DNA of 64,000 nt from Streptomyces spororaveus (GTDB taxonomy: Bacteria; Actinomycetota; Actinomycetes; Streptomycetales; Streptomycetaceae), in the NCBI RefSeq assembly GCF_016755875.1, contig NZ_BNED01000005.1:4416001-4480000 (forward strand). Reading direction: 5' to 3'. Shown piece after piece: positions 32,470 to 41,567 of the stretch (the stretch's first letter is position 1; each line of letters starts with the position of its first letter). The notes under the pieces are model-generated. The model ran no database searches. It was not told the origin of the DNA and worked only from the letters and a program-made list of their open reading frames with translations. A program made the position numbers and the translations under genes.

Positions 32470-33936
32470 GTGCCGAACGCCAACGAAGACAATCCCAGTG
32501 CCCTGAGTCAGGTGCAGCTCCGCGCGGTCAGTGAACTGCTGCGGGTCGCTCCTGTCGCCGACGAGCTCGGCCGCCGTTTCCAGGCGGCGGGCTTCCGCCT
32601 CGCCCTGGTCGGCGGGTCCGTCCGCGACGCGCTGCTGGGGCGTCTCGGCAACGATCTCGACTTCACCACCGATGCCCGCCCCGAGGACGTTCTGAAGATC
32701 GTCCGGCCGTGGGCGGACTCGGTGTGGGACGTCGGTATCGCCTTCGGCACCGTGGGGGCGCAGAAGAGCGCCCGGGTCGGTGACGGCGTACGGAATTTCC
32801 AGATCGAGGTGACGACCTACCGCTCGGAGGCCTACGACCGTACGTCGCGCAAGCCCGAGGTCTCCTACGGCGACTCGATCGACGAGGACCTGGTCCGGCG
32901 CGACTTCACCGTCAACGCCATGGCCCTGGCCCTGCCCGAGCAGGCGTTCATCGATCCGCACGGCGGCCTGGAGGACCTGGCCGCCGGTGTGCTGCGCACG
33001 CCCGGGACCCCCGAGGAGTCCTTCTCCGACGATCCGCTGCGGATGCTGCGGGCGGCGCGGTTCGCCGCGCAGCTGGACTTCGAGGTCGCCGCGGAGGTCG
33101 TCGCGGCCATGCAGGCGATGTCCGAGCGGATCGAGATCGTTTCCGCGGAGCGGATCCAGGGCGAGCTCAACAAGCTGATCCTGTCCGCCCACCCGCGCAA
33201 GGGTCTGGGACTGCTGGTGGACACGGGACTGGCCGACCGGGTGCTTCCCGAGCTGCCCGCCCTGCGGCTGGAGAGTGACGAGCACCACCGGCACAAGGAC
33301 GTCTACGACCACTCGCTGATCGTGCTGGAGCAGGCGATCGCGCTGGAGGAGGACGGTCCGGACCTGGTCCTGCGGCTCGCGGCCCTGCTGCACGACATCG
33401 GCAAGCCCCGCACCCGCCGGTTCGAGAGCGACGGCCGGGTCTCCTTCCACCACCACGAGGTGGTGGGCGCGAAGATGACCAAGAAGCGGCTCACCGCTCT
33501 GAAGTACTCCAACGACATGATCAAGGACGTGTCCCGGCTGGTGGAGCTGCACCTGCGCTTCCACGGCTACAGCGACGGGGAGTGGACCGACTCCGCGGTC
33601 CGGCGCTACGTCCGCGACGCCGGTCCGCTGCTGGAGCGTCTGCACAAGCTGACCCGGTCCGACTGCACCACGCGCAACAAGCGCAAGGCCAACGCCCTCT
33701 CCAGGACCTACGACGGCCTGGAGGAGCGCATCGCGCAGCTGCAGGAGCAGGAGGAGCTGGACGCGATCCGGCCCGACCTGGACGGCAACGAGATCATGCA
33801 GGTGCTCGACGTGGGCCCCGGTCCGGTGATCGGCAAGGCCTACGCCTTCCTGCTGGAGCTGCGGCTGGAGAACGGCCCGATGGGCCGGGACGCCGCGGTC
33901 GTCGCGCTGAAGGAGTGGTGGGCCGCACAGGCCTGA
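32470..33936 (+). CDS. cca: CCA tRNA nucleotidyltransferase with HD domain
   Basis: 488 aa from GTG at 32470. It adds or repairs the CCA end of tRNAs. The nucleotidyltransferase head has GGSVRDALLG (48-57) and the metal-binding DLD (62-64). RRDFTVNAMA and DPLRMLRAARFAAQLDF are class II family motifs. An HD domain follows (LLHDIGKPRTRRF). Many tRNAs here, like tRNA-Ile above, lack encoded CCA, so the enzyme is needed. The gene is divergent from the DUF6049 gene and ends just before a palindrome that contains parS. Confidence 0.95.
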   Translation: MPNANEDNPSALSQVQLRAVSELLRVAPVADELGRRFQAAGFRLALVGGSVRDALLGRLGNDLDFTTDARPEDVLKIVRPWADSVWDVGIAFGTVGAQKSARVGDGVRNFQIEVTTYRSEAYDRTSRKPEVSYGDSIDEDLVRRDFTVNAMALALPEQAFIDPHGGLEDLAAGVLRTPGTPEESFSDDPLRMLRAARFAAQLDFEVAAEVVAAMQAMSERIEIVSAERIQGELNKLILSAHPRKGLGLLVDTGLADRVLPELPALRLESDEHHRHKDVYDHSLIVLEQAIALEEDGPDLVLRLAALLHDIGKPRTRRFESDGRVSFHHHEVVGAKMTKKRLTALKYSNDMIKDVSRLVELHLRFHGYSDGEWTDSAVRRYVRDAGPLLERLHKLTRSDCTTRNKRKANALSRTYDGLEERIAQLQEQEELDAIRPDLDGNEIMQVLDVGPGPVIGKAYAFLLELRLENGPMGRDAAVVALKEWWAAQA

Positions 33937-33946
33937 CGCACGACCG

Positions 33947-33984
33947 CCGGGGGCCGATGTTTCACGTGAAACATCGGCCCCCGG
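33947..33984. terminator. 38-bp perfect palindrome with parS at its centre, after cca
   Basis: CCGGGGGCCGAT (33947-33958), parS (33959-33972) and its mirror ATCGGCCCCCGG (33973-33984) form an uninterrupted palindrome. As RNA it is a strong hairpin on either strand between the convergent cca and MFS genes; as DNA it is a ParB site. Confidence 0.85.
33959..33972. other. parS: parS site 6 (perfect)
   Basis: GTTTCACGTGAAAC at the exact centre of the palindrome after cca. Confidence 0.97.
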
Positions 33985-34001
33985 TGTTTGTCAGAGGTGA
34001 T

Positions 34002-34015
34002 GTTTCACGTGAAAC
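34002..34015. other. parS: parS site 7 (perfect), supplies the MFS stop codon
   Basis: GTTTCACGTGAAAC 43 bases from site 6. Read on the minus strand it encodes the last residues Phe-Thr and the TGA stop of the exporter gene. Confidence 0.97.
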
Positions 34016-35273
34016 GCCGTTCTCCCCGGGCCAGGAGCAGGGCGGTCGCGGCGTAGAGCGCGGACACGACGAGGATCAGGATCACGGACCGCCCGTCGGC
34101 GGGGAGCATGAGGGACGCCACCGCCGCCGCGCCGACGAACGCGACGTTGAACAGCACGTCGTAGACGGAGAAGACGCGGCCGCGGTAGTCGTCGTCGACC
34201 CGGGACTGCACCTCGGTGTCGGTGGCGATCTTGGCACCCTGAGTGGCGAGGCCGAGTACGAACGCGGCGGCCAGCATCGGTCCCGGGGCGAAGAACAGGC
34301 CGAGGGCCGGTACCAGGACCGCTGCGCCCGCGGAGCAGGCGGTGATCCAGCCGAGCGGGCCCAGCCGGCCCACCAGCCAGGGGGTCACCACGGCGGCGGC
34401 GAAGAATCCGGCCCCGGAGGCGCCGACGGCGATGCCCAGCAGGGCCAGTCCGTCGGCGTCGTTGTCGGACCAGGAGTAGCGGCAGAGCATCAGCAGCATC
34501 ACGAACAGGGCCCCGTAGCAGAACCGCATCGCGGTCATCGCGGTCAGCGCCCGGGCCGCCTCGCGCCGGGAGGCGAGGTGGCGCAGGCCCTCGGCCATCC
34601 CCCGCACCGTGAGGGCGACCCCTTCGGCGACCGAGGGGTGGGCCCGGCCGGCGGGGTGGTCGGGCCCGAGGAGGCCGATGGCCAGCTGCAGGGAGACGAG
34701 GGCCGCGCACAGGTAGAGCCCGGCTCCCAGGAGCACGACGAGAGCGTTGGAGTCGGAGGCCAGCAGACGGACGAGGAAGGCCAGCCCCCCGCCCGCCACC
34801 GCCGCGAGGGTTCCGGCGGTGGGGGAGAGCGCGTTCGCGGTGACCAGCTGATCGGGCCCGACGACGTGGGGCAGCGAGGCGGCGAGCCCGGACAGCACGA
34901 AGCGGTTGACGGCGGTCACGGACAGGGCCGAGGCGTAGAACAGCCAGTCGGGCACCTGCGCGACGATCAGCATGCCGGTGACGCAGGCGAGGAAGGCCCG
35001 CAGGAGGTTGCCGTAGAGGAAGACCTGGCGGCGGCGCCAGCGGTCGAGCAGCACTCCGGCGAAGGGGCCGATCGCCGAATAGGGCAGCAGCAGCACCGCC
35101 ATGGCGGAGGCGATGGCCGCCGGGGAGGTCTGTTTCTCCGGGGAGAAGACGACGTAGGTGGCGAGTGCGACCTGGTACACGCCGTCCGCGGCCTGGGAGA
35201 GCAGCCGTACGGCGAGCAGGTTGCGGAAATCCCGCAGGCGCAGGAGTACGCGCAGATCACGTACGACAGGCAT
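34005..35273 (-). CDS. Major facilitator superfamily exporter
   Basis: About 422 aa from the ATG at 35273; a GTG at 35288 would add five residues. Twelve membrane segments are likely. The loop after helix 2 has LLDRWRRRQVFLYGN, the MFS-3 (DHA1-like) pattern, and the half-way loop has a variant RGRVFSVYDVLFN. No substrate can be named. The stop codon lies inside a parS site, so the last residues RRFT are dictated by the ParB palindrome. A strong hairpin lies 18 bases before the start, so expression depends on read-through from ino1 or a promoter overlapping the hairpin. Confidence 0.88.
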   Translation of the reverse strand: MPVVRDLRVLLRLRDFRNLLAVRLLSQAADGVYQVALATYVVFSPEKQTSPAAIASAMAVLLLPYSAIGPFAGVLLDRWRRRQVFLYGNLLRAFLACVTGMLIVAQVPDWLFYASALSVTAVNRFVLSGLAASLPHVVGPDQLVTANALSPTAGTLAAVAGGGLAFLVRLLASDSNALVVLLGAGLYLCAALVSLQLAIGLLGPDHPAGRAHPSVAEGVALTVRGMAEGLRHLASRREAARALTAMTAMRFCYGALFVMLLMLCRYSWSDNDADGLALLGIAVGASGAGFFAAAVVTPWLVGRLGPLGWITACSAGAAVLVPALGLFFAPGPMLAAAFVLGLATQGAKIATDTEVQSRVDDDYRGRVFSVYDVLFNVAFVGAAAVASLMLPADGRSVILILVVSALYAATALLLARGERRFT

Positions 35274-35291
35274 GAGGGCAAGGGTCACATA

Positions 35292-35332
35292 CGCGGAGGG
35301 TCCCCGGGCACATTGCCCGGGGACCCTCCGCG
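35292..35332 (-). terminator. Strong hairpin terminator of ino1
   Basis: An 18-bp perfect stem, CGCGGAGGGTCCCCGGGC (35292-35309) and GCCCGGGGACCCTCCGCG (35315-35332), with a five-base loop. It lies between ino1 and the MFS gene on the same strand. Confidence 0.92.
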
Positions 35333-35377
35333 GAAGAACTGCCGAAGTCCAGGTGTCGTGACGACCCTTGGGTTCGG

Positions 35378-36460
35378 TTAGCGCTCGACCTCGCCCTTGA
35401 TGAACTTCTCGACGTTGGCCAGGGCCTCGTCGTCGAAGTACTGCACCGGCGGGGACTTCATGAAGTAGCTGGACGCCGACAGGATCGGGCCGCCGATACC
35501 GCGGTCCTTGGCGATCTTCGCGGCGCGCAGGGCGTCGATGATGACACCGGCCGAGTTCGGGGAGTCCCACACCTCGAGCTTGTACTCAAGGTTCAGCGGG
35601 ACGTCGCCGAAGGCACGGCCCTCAAGGCGGACGTAGGCCCACTTGCGGTCGTCGAGCCACGCGACGTAGTCGGACGGGCCGATGTGGACGTTCTTCTCGC
35701 CGAGCTCACGGTCGGGGATCTGCGAGGTGACGGCCTGCGTCTTGGAGATCTTCTTCGACTCCAGGCGGTCGCGCTCCAGCATGTTCTTGAAGTCCATGTT
35801 GCCGCCGACGTTGAGCTGCATGGTGCGCTCAAGACGGACACCGCGGTCCTCGAACAGCTTCGCCATCACGCGGTGCGTGATGGTGGCGCCGACCTGCGAC
35901 TTGATGTCGTCGCCGACGATCGGGACACCGGCCTCGGTGAACTTGTCGGCCCACTCCTTGGTGCCGGCGATGAAGACCGGGAGGGCGTTGACGAAGGCGA
36001 CCTTGGCGTCGATGGCGCACTGGGCGTAGAACTTCGCCGCGTCCTCGGAACCGACGGGCAGGTAGCAGATCAGGACGTCGACCTCGCGGTCCTTGAGGAC
36101 CTGGACCACGTCGACCGGAGCCTCGGCGGACTCCTCGATCGTCATGCGGTAGTACTTGCCCAGGCCGTCGTAGGTGTGGCCGCGCTGGACGGTCACCCCG
36201 GCGTTCGGGACGTCGCAGATCTTGATGGTGTTGTTCTCGCTGGCGCCGATGGCGTCCGAAAGGTCGAGGCCGACCTTCTTCGCGTCGACGTCGAACGCGG
36301 CGACGAACTCGATGTCACGCACGTGGTAGTCGCCGAACTGGACGTGCATCAGACCGGGGACCTTGGCCGCCGGGTCGGCGTCCTTGTAGTACTCGACGCC
36401 CTGCACCAGCGAGGCGGCGCAGTTGCCTACGCCGACGATGGCTACGCGAACCGAACCCAT
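35378..36460 (-). CDS. ino1: Inositol-3-phosphate synthase
   Basis: 360 aa from the ATG at 36460 ([20 protein letters not shown]), with GGGAG 10 bases upstream. It converts glucose 6-phosphate to inositol 1-phosphate, the first step to phosphatidylinositol and mycothiol. The Rossmann motif is GVGNCAAS (10-17). The conserved [15 protein letters not shown] and [13 protein letters not shown] are present. The length is that of the short actinobacterial enzyme. It follows a PadR regulator by 49 bases and is probably cotranscribed with it. Confidence 0.95.
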   Translation of the reverse strand: MGSVRVAIVGVGNCAASLVQGVEYYKDADPAAKVPGLMHVQFGDYHVRDIEFVAAFDVDAKKVGLDLSDAIGASENNTIKICDVPNAGVTVQRGHTYDGLGKYYRMTIEESAEAPVDVVQVLKDREVDVLICYLPVGSEDAAKFYAQCAIDAKVAFVNALPVFIAGTKEWADKFTEAGVPIVGDDIKSQVGATITHRVMAKLFEDRGVRLERTMQLNVGGNMDFKNMLERDRLESKKISKTQAVTSQIPDRELGEKNVHIGPSDYVAWLDDRKWAYVRLEGRAFGDVPLNLEYKLEVWDSPNSAGVIIDALRAAKIAKDRGIGGPILSASSYFMKSPPVQYFDDEALANVEKFIKGEVER

Positions 36461-36509
36461 TCCGGTTGCTCCCTGTTTGTTCTCGGACGAGGTCTGCGAG
36501 ATGCAGGCC

Positions 36510-37112
36510 TCATTTTTCAGTTTCGTCGGACGGACCGGATCGTCTCCGATCCCGTCCCGCCCGCTCACTCTCGATGAGCTCGTTCAGCCAGCGCACTTCG
36601 CGCTCCACGGACTCCATGCCGTGCCGCTGCAGCTCAAGCGTGTAGTCGTCGAGACGCTCCCGCGTCCGGGCGATCGAGGCGCGCATCTTCTCCAGACGCT
36701 CCTCCAGCCGGCTGCGGCGGCCCTCCAGTACCCGCATGCGGACGTCTCGTTCGGTCTGGCCGAAGAAGGCGAAGCGGGCGGCGAAGGACTCGTCTTCCCA
36801 GGTGTCGGGGCCGGTGTGGGAGAGGAGCTCCTCGAAGTGCTCCTTACCCGCGGCCGTCAACCGGTAGACGATCTTGGCGCGGCGCCCTGCGAGTGAAGCG
36901 GCGAGAGCGTCCTCCGGGGCGTTGCCCGGTTCTTCGATCAACCAGCCGTTGGAGACCAGCGTCTTGAGGCAGGGGTAGAGCGTCCCGTAGCTGAAGGCTC
37001 TGAACACCCCCAGCGAGGTATTGAGCCGCTTGCGCAGCTCGTAGCCGTGCATGGGGGATTCGCGGAGCAGGCCGAGGACGGCGAACTCGAGGATGCCTGA
37101 GCGTCTGCTCAT
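36510..37112 (-). CDS. PadR family transcriptional regulator
   Basis: 200 aa. The winged-helix domain is at 1-95 ([20 protein letters not shown] then [16 protein letters not shown]), and a long coiled coil (about 120-185) forms the C-terminal dimerisation part, as in PadR-s1 proteins with a long tail. A palindrome typical of PadR operators lies 42-62 bases upstream. The downstream ino1 gene is the likely target, with autoregulation. Confidence 0.92.
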   Translation of the reverse strand: MSRRSGILEFAVLGLLRESPMHGYELRKRLNTSLGVFRAFSYGTLYPCLKTLVSNGWLIEEPGNAPEDALAASLAGRRAKIVYRLTAAGKEHFEELLSHTGPDTWEDESFAARFAFFGQTERDVRMRVLEGRRSRLEERLEKMRASIARTRERLDDYTLELQRHGMESVEREVRWLNELIESERAGRDRRRSGPSDETEK

Positions 37113-37153
37113 CCGCCTGCCTCTCCTCCGCCCCTGAGTCTTTATACCGAGCT

Positions 37154-37174
37154 GATGTATCGGCTCGATACATC
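37154..37174. promoter_or_regulatory. PadR operator
   Basis: GATGTATCG (37154-37162), GCT, CGATACATC (37166-37174): a perfect 9-bp inverted repeat containing ATGT and ACAT, the PadR half-site type, upstream of the padR-ino1 pair. Confidence 0.8.
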
Positions 37175-37387
37175 CAGACGATAGAACGGGGCGCTCTGAT
37201 CGACAAGGGGAGACATGGTGACCGGTGTCACATCACCAATTCGCACCAGGCACGTTGCCTGATTTGGGGTGAACTTCGGCACTGGGCGCGTTTTGAGCGT
37301 GCGTAGTCTGTGCGCCATGACACCGGGGGGTACCGGAACTAATCTGCCGCTTCCAGGCCACTCGCCTGCCCGAGGAGTAGTCGTTCG

Positions 37388-40003
37388 ATGAGCGAGCACC
37401 GTCGCAAACCGCCGCAGCCCGAGGGCGGTGGGCGCGCCTCAGCCCGCCGCGCCGCCCAGCCGCGCCCCGGAAGGGGCGCGGCCGGACGTGATGTCCCCAC
37501 GGCGTCACACAGCGGCCCCTACGCACCGCAGCCCGCGCAGGGCAGCCGTTCCGAGGTCCGTCGGGCCTCCCAGAGAGGTACCGGCCGCGGAAGAGGCGCC
37601 GGCCCCGCCGCACGCGGCACCGGGCGACCGGACAAGCGGCTCATCAACTACCCGCGGTCCGACCGGGACGGCTGGAAGCGCTTCGTGCCGTCCTGGAAGT
37701 TCGTCGCCGGCACGGCCCTCGGCTTCTTCGCGGTCATCACGGCCGGTGCCGGCATCGGCATCGCCATGGTGAGCACGCCGGACCCGAACAAGGCCGCACA
37801 GGCGCAGAACAACGTCTTCTACTGGGCCGACGGCACCCAGATGGTGGCGACGGGCGGTTCGATGAACCGGCAGATCGTGCCCATCTCCAGCATCCCCCGG
37901 TCGATGAGGGACGCCGTGATCGCGGCGGAGAACGAGTCCTTCGAGACCGACAAGGGCGTGGACCCGATGGGTGTCGCCCGCGCCGTGTACAACATGGCCA
38001 CGGGCGGTTCCACCCAGGGCGGCTCGACCATCACCCAGCAGTACGTGAAGAACACCTACCTGGACTCCGACCAGACGCTCAAGCGGAAGGCCACCGAGCT
38101 CTTCATCGCGATAAGGCTGGGTGTCTCGGAGGAGAAGGACACGGTCCTCGCGGGGTACCTGAACACCGCCTACTACGGCCGTGACGCCTACGGGATCCAG
38201 GCCGCCGCCCGTGCCTACTTCGGCAAGGACAGCCAGGACCTGAACCCCTCCGAGTGTGCCTTCCTGGCCGCCGTGCTGAAGGGTCCCAACCTCTACAACC
38301 CGGACGGCGGCATCGGCGCCGCGGCCACCCCCGCCCTCAACGAGAAGCGGGCCCGGGAGCGCTGGAGCTGGGTGCTGGACCGCGAGGTCGAGGTCGGCCG
38401 GATGGACAAGGCCGCACGGGCGAAGTTCACGGACGCGGACTTCCCCCCGCGCGTCGAGTCGGAGCAGGCCCGCGGCATGACGGGCCAGATCGGCTACCTG
38501 GTCGACACGGCCAAGGCCTACGTGATGAAGACCAAGAACATCACCCCCGAGCAGATGGCCCTCGGCGGCTACCGGATCACGACCACCTTCCAGAAGCCGA
38601 AGGTGGACGCCCTGTCCAAGGCGGTCGAGGACACCCGCAACGGGTTCATCGACGAGAAGGGCCGCCCCGAGACGGACACCTTCGTGCAGTTCGGCGCGGC
38701 CTCCGTGGACGTGAAGACCGGGGCCCTCGTCGCCCTGTACGGCGGCCCGGGCTGGGACCACAAGTACTTCAGCAACAACGCCAACACCAGTGGTGTCCCG
38801 GTCGGCTCGACCTGGAAGCCGTACGTGCTGGCGGCGGCGATGGAGTACGGCACCCAGAACTCCAAGGGCAAGGGCATCTCGGCCGACAGCAAGTACATGG
38901 CCAACGACCTCACGGTGATCAACAACCGTGAGGGCAGGCCTCTGCGCGACGCCTCGGGCGCCCCGTTCAAGCAGAAGAACGAGAGCCCCACCGCCTTCGG
39001 GTACGTGACCCTCAACGAGGCGATGGAGAAGTCCATCAACGTCCCGTTCGCCCAGCTCGTCTTCGACGTCGGCCACGACAAGGTCAGGGCCGTGGCCAAG
39101 TCCACGGGCATCCTGGAGGAGTCGATCAACCCGAACACCGACGCCTCCTTCGCCCTCGGTACCTCCACCCCGAGCGCCATCCGCATGGCCGACTCCTACG
39201 CGACCTTCGCGGCCTCCGGCACGCACCGCGAGCCGTTCTCCGTGACCAGGGTCGAGAAGGACGGCGAGAAGCTGTCGGGCTTCGAGGCGGCCGCCAAGGA
39301 CCAGCGGGCCATGGACAGCGCCGTGGCCGACAACATCACCAAGGTGCTGGAGAACGTCGTCGAGAACGGCACCGGCAAGAAGGTCAAGAAGCTGGGCCGG
39401 CCCGCCGCGGGCAAGACCGGTACCACGGACGAGAACAAGTCCGCCTGGTTCGTGGGCTACACCCCGGAGCTGTCCACCTCGGTGGTCCTCTTCCGCACCG
39501 ACCCCAACTCGGCGGACAAGAAGCTGATCTCCATGAAGGGTGTGGGCGACATCCCCTCCCTCCACGGTGGTGACATCCCGGCGGAGATCTGGACCGAGTA
39601 CATGGGCGAAGCGCTCAAGGGCCAGCCGGTCAAGCAGTTCCCCGAGGCGGAGGACATCGGCGTCACCGCCGACTCCGCCGGCGCCCCCTCCCCCACGCCG
39701 TCGGCCGTCGTCCCGCCGTCCCCGTCCCCGTCGACGCTCCCGCCGAGCTCCCCGCCGCCGTCCCCCTCCCCGTCCAAGGGCGGCCGGCCGACCTGCCCGC
39801 CGTGGAAGCTGTACTGCGACCCGGACACCACGCGCGGCACCGGCAACGGAGGCACGGACAGCGGCAACACCGCGGGCAACACCTCCGGCACCAGCACCGG
39901 GGTCATCGGCGGATCCACCGGATCACCGTCCCCGTCGCAGTCCGGCAGACCGGGCCGCCCGGGCGGCATCACCGGCGGGGTCAACAACTCCACCCCCGAG
40001 TGA
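37388..40003 (+). CDS. Class A penicillin-binding protein (bifunctional transglycosylase/transpeptidase)
   Basis: 871 aa with GAGGAG upstream. Residues 1-100 are basic and disordered in the cytoplasm, with a membrane segment at about 104-126. The GT51 domain has AAENESFETDKGVDP (where most enzymes have ED rather than EN) and GGSTITQQYVKNTY. The transpeptidase domain has SxxK S474-T-W-K477, SxN S549-I-N551 and KTG 676-678. The last 170 residues are Ser/Pro- then Gly/Thr/Asn-rich and low complexity. It polymerises and crosslinks peptidoglycan. The gene ends at a 17-bp hairpin. Confidence 0.95.
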   Translation: MSEHRRKPPQPEGGGRASARRAAQPRPGRGAAGRDVPTASHSGPYAPQPAQGSRSEVRRASQRGTGRGRGAGPAARGTGRPDKRLINYPRSDRDGWKRFVPSWKFVAGTALGFFAVITAGAGIGIAMVSTPDPNKAAQAQNNVFYWADGTQMVATGGSMNRQIVPISSIPRSMRDAVIAAENESFETDKGVDPMGVARAVYNMATGGSTQGGSTITQQYVKNTYLDSDQTLKRKATELFIAIRLGVSEEKDTVLAGYLNTAYYGRDAYGIQAAARAYFGKDSQDLNPSECAFLAAVLKGPNLYNPDGGIGAAATPALNEKRARERWSWVLDREVEVGRMDKAARAKFTDADFPPRVESEQARGMTGQIGYLVDTAKAYVMKTKNITPEQMALGGYRITTTFQKPKVDALSKAVEDTRNGFIDEKGRPETDTFVQFGAASVDVKTGALVALYGGPGWDHKYFSNNANTSGVPVGSTWKPYVLAAAMEYGTQNSKGKGISADSKYMANDLTVINNREGRPLRDASGAPFKQKNESPTAFGYVTLNEAMEKSINVPFAQLVFDVGHDKVRAVAKSTGILEESINPNTDASFALGTSTPSAIRMADSYATFAASGTHREPFSVTRVEKDGEKLSGFEAAAKDQRAMDSAVADNITKVLENVVENGTGKKVKKLGRPAAGKTGTTDENKSAWFVGYTPELSTSVVLFRTDPNSADKKLISMKGVGDIPSLHGGDIPAEIWTEYMGEALKGQPVKQFPEAEDIGVTADSAGAPSPTPSAVVPPSPSPSTLPPSSPPPSPSPSKGGRPTCPPWKLYCDPDTTRGTGNGGTDSGNTAGNTSGTSTGVIGGSTGSPSPSQSGRPGRPGGITGGVNNSTPE

Positions 40004-40026
40004 CCCGTAACGCCGCTCCGTGAGCC

Positions 40027-40065
40027 GGGGAAGGCCGTCGCACCCGCCGTGCGACGGCCTTCCCC
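40027..40065 (+). terminator. Hairpin terminator after the PBP gene
   Basis: A 17-bp perfect stem, GGGGAAGGCCGTCGCAC (40027-40043) and GTGCGACGGCCTTCCCC (40049-40065), with a five-base loop. Confidence 0.92.
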
Positions 40066-40096
40066 CATGTCCGGCCCGGTACGGCAGGATGAGCCC

Positions 40097-41557
40097 ATGA
40101 CCAAGGTGCACGAGGACCGCCCCGTACTGCCCACGCAGCAGGACGAGGTCGCCGCAGCCGGCAGTGAGCTCATCGGCGGCCCGCTCGGCCGCTACGCCCG
40201 GCTCGGCGGGCACTGGCTGGGTCCGGTCCGGGTCGTGGCACTCATCGCCATCGGCATGTTCGCGCTCGGCATGGTCCAGAAGCTGCCCTGCTACGACTGG
40301 GCCTGGTTCCGGGGGGCGGGCTCGCAGTACACCCACGCCTGCTACTCCGACATCCCGCACCTGTACGCGGTACGCGGCTTCGCCGACAACCTGACGCCGT
40401 ACTTCGACCGGCTCCCCGGCGACATGGAGTACCTGGAGTACCCGGTGCTCACCGGGCTCTTCATGGAGATCGCCTCCTGGCTGACCCCCGGCAGCGGCTC
40501 CATGCAGCACCGCGAACAGATGTACTGGATGGTCAACGCGGGCATGCTGATGGCCTGTGCGGCCGTCATCGCCGTCTGCGTGGCCCGCACCCACCGCCGC
40601 CGGCCGTGGGACGCCCTGCTCTTCGCCCTGGCCCCGGCCTTCGCCCTGACGGCGACGATCAACTGGGACCTGCTGGCCATCGCCCTGACCGCGGCCGGGA
40701 TGCTCATGTGGTCCCGCGGCCGGACGGTCCTCTTCGGCATCCTCATCGGCCTGGCCACGGCGGCCAAGCTCTACCCCGTGCTGCTGCTCGGCGCGCTGTT
40801 CGTGCTCTGCTGGCGTGCCGGGAAGTGGCGTGCCTTCGGAGCCGCCGCACTGGGCGCGGCCGGGGCCTGGCTGCTGGTCAACCTGCCGGTCATGCTCTTC
40901 GCCTGGGACGGCTGGAAGAAGTTCTACACCTTCAGCCAGGAGCGGCCCATCGACTTCGGCTCGGTGTGGCTGCTGATCTCCCAGCGCACGGGCAACCCGC
41001 TGGACGGCGCCAACACGTACGCGACCGGGCTGACGCTCCTGCTGTGCGCGGCCATCGGGCTGCTCACCCTGACCGCCCCGCGCCGGCCCCGCTTCGCGCA
41101 GCTGGCCTTCCTCGTCGTCGCCGCCTTCATCCTGTGCAACAAGGTCTACTCGCCGCAGTACGTGCTGTGGCTCATCCCGCTCGCCGCACTGGCCCGGCCG
41201 CGCTGGCGGGACTTCCTGATCTGGCAGGCCGGCGAGGTCGTCTACTTCCTCGGGATCTGGTTCTACCTCGCCTACACGTCCAGCGCCGACAAGCACCAGG
41301 GCCTGCCGGTGGAGGGCTACCAGCTGGCGATCACCGCCCACCTGCTGACCACCCTGTACCTGTGCGCGGTCATCGTCCGGGACATCCTGATGCCCGAGCG
41401 GGACGTCGTACGGCGGGACGGCTCGGACGACCCCTCCGGCGGCGTCCTGGACGGCGCCGAGGACGTGTTCGTGCTGTCGGACGCGGCGAGGGCGCCGCGG
41501 TACGCGACGCCCTCGGAGGGACAGCGGGTCGCCTGGGGCGCGAGCTCCCAGGACTGA
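40097..41557 (+). CDS. GT87/DUF2029 family membrane glycosyltransferase-like protein
   Basis: About 486 aa from the ATG at 40097 (MTKVHEDRPVLPTQQDEVAA). About ten to twelve membrane segments are present. A first extracellular loop has YDWAWFRGAGSQYTHACYSD and later EYLEYPVLTGLFMEIASWL, the acidic pattern of the mannosyltransferase-like GT87 family that uses polyprenyl-phosphate sugars. The substrate is not known. The C-terminus is a disordered cytoplasmic tail. It ends 10 bases from the convergent racemase gene. Confidence 0.85.
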   Translation: MTKVHEDRPVLPTQQDEVAAAGSELIGGPLGRYARLGGHWLGPVRVVALIAIGMFALGMVQKLPCYDWAWFRGAGSQYTHACYSDIPHLYAVRGFADNLTPYFDRLPGDMEYLEYPVLTGLFMEIASWLTPGSGSMQHREQMYWMVNAGMLMACAAVIAVCVARTHRRRPWDALLFALAPAFALTATINWDLLAIALTAAGMLMWSRGRTVLFGILIGLATAAKLYPVLLLGALFVLCWRAGKWRAFGAAALGAAGAWLLVNLPVMLFAWDGWKKFYTFSQERPIDFGSVWLLISQRTGNPLDGANTYATGLTLLLCAAIGLLTLTAPRRPRFAQLAFLVVAAFILCNKVYSPQYVLWLIPLAALARPRWRDFLIWQAGEVVYFLGIWFYLAYTSSADKHQGLPVEGYQLAITAHLLTTLYLCAVIVRDILMPERDVVRRDGSDDPSGGVLDGAEDVFVLSDAARAPRYATPSEGQRVAWGASSQD

Positions 41558-41567
41558 CCGGTCGGAC

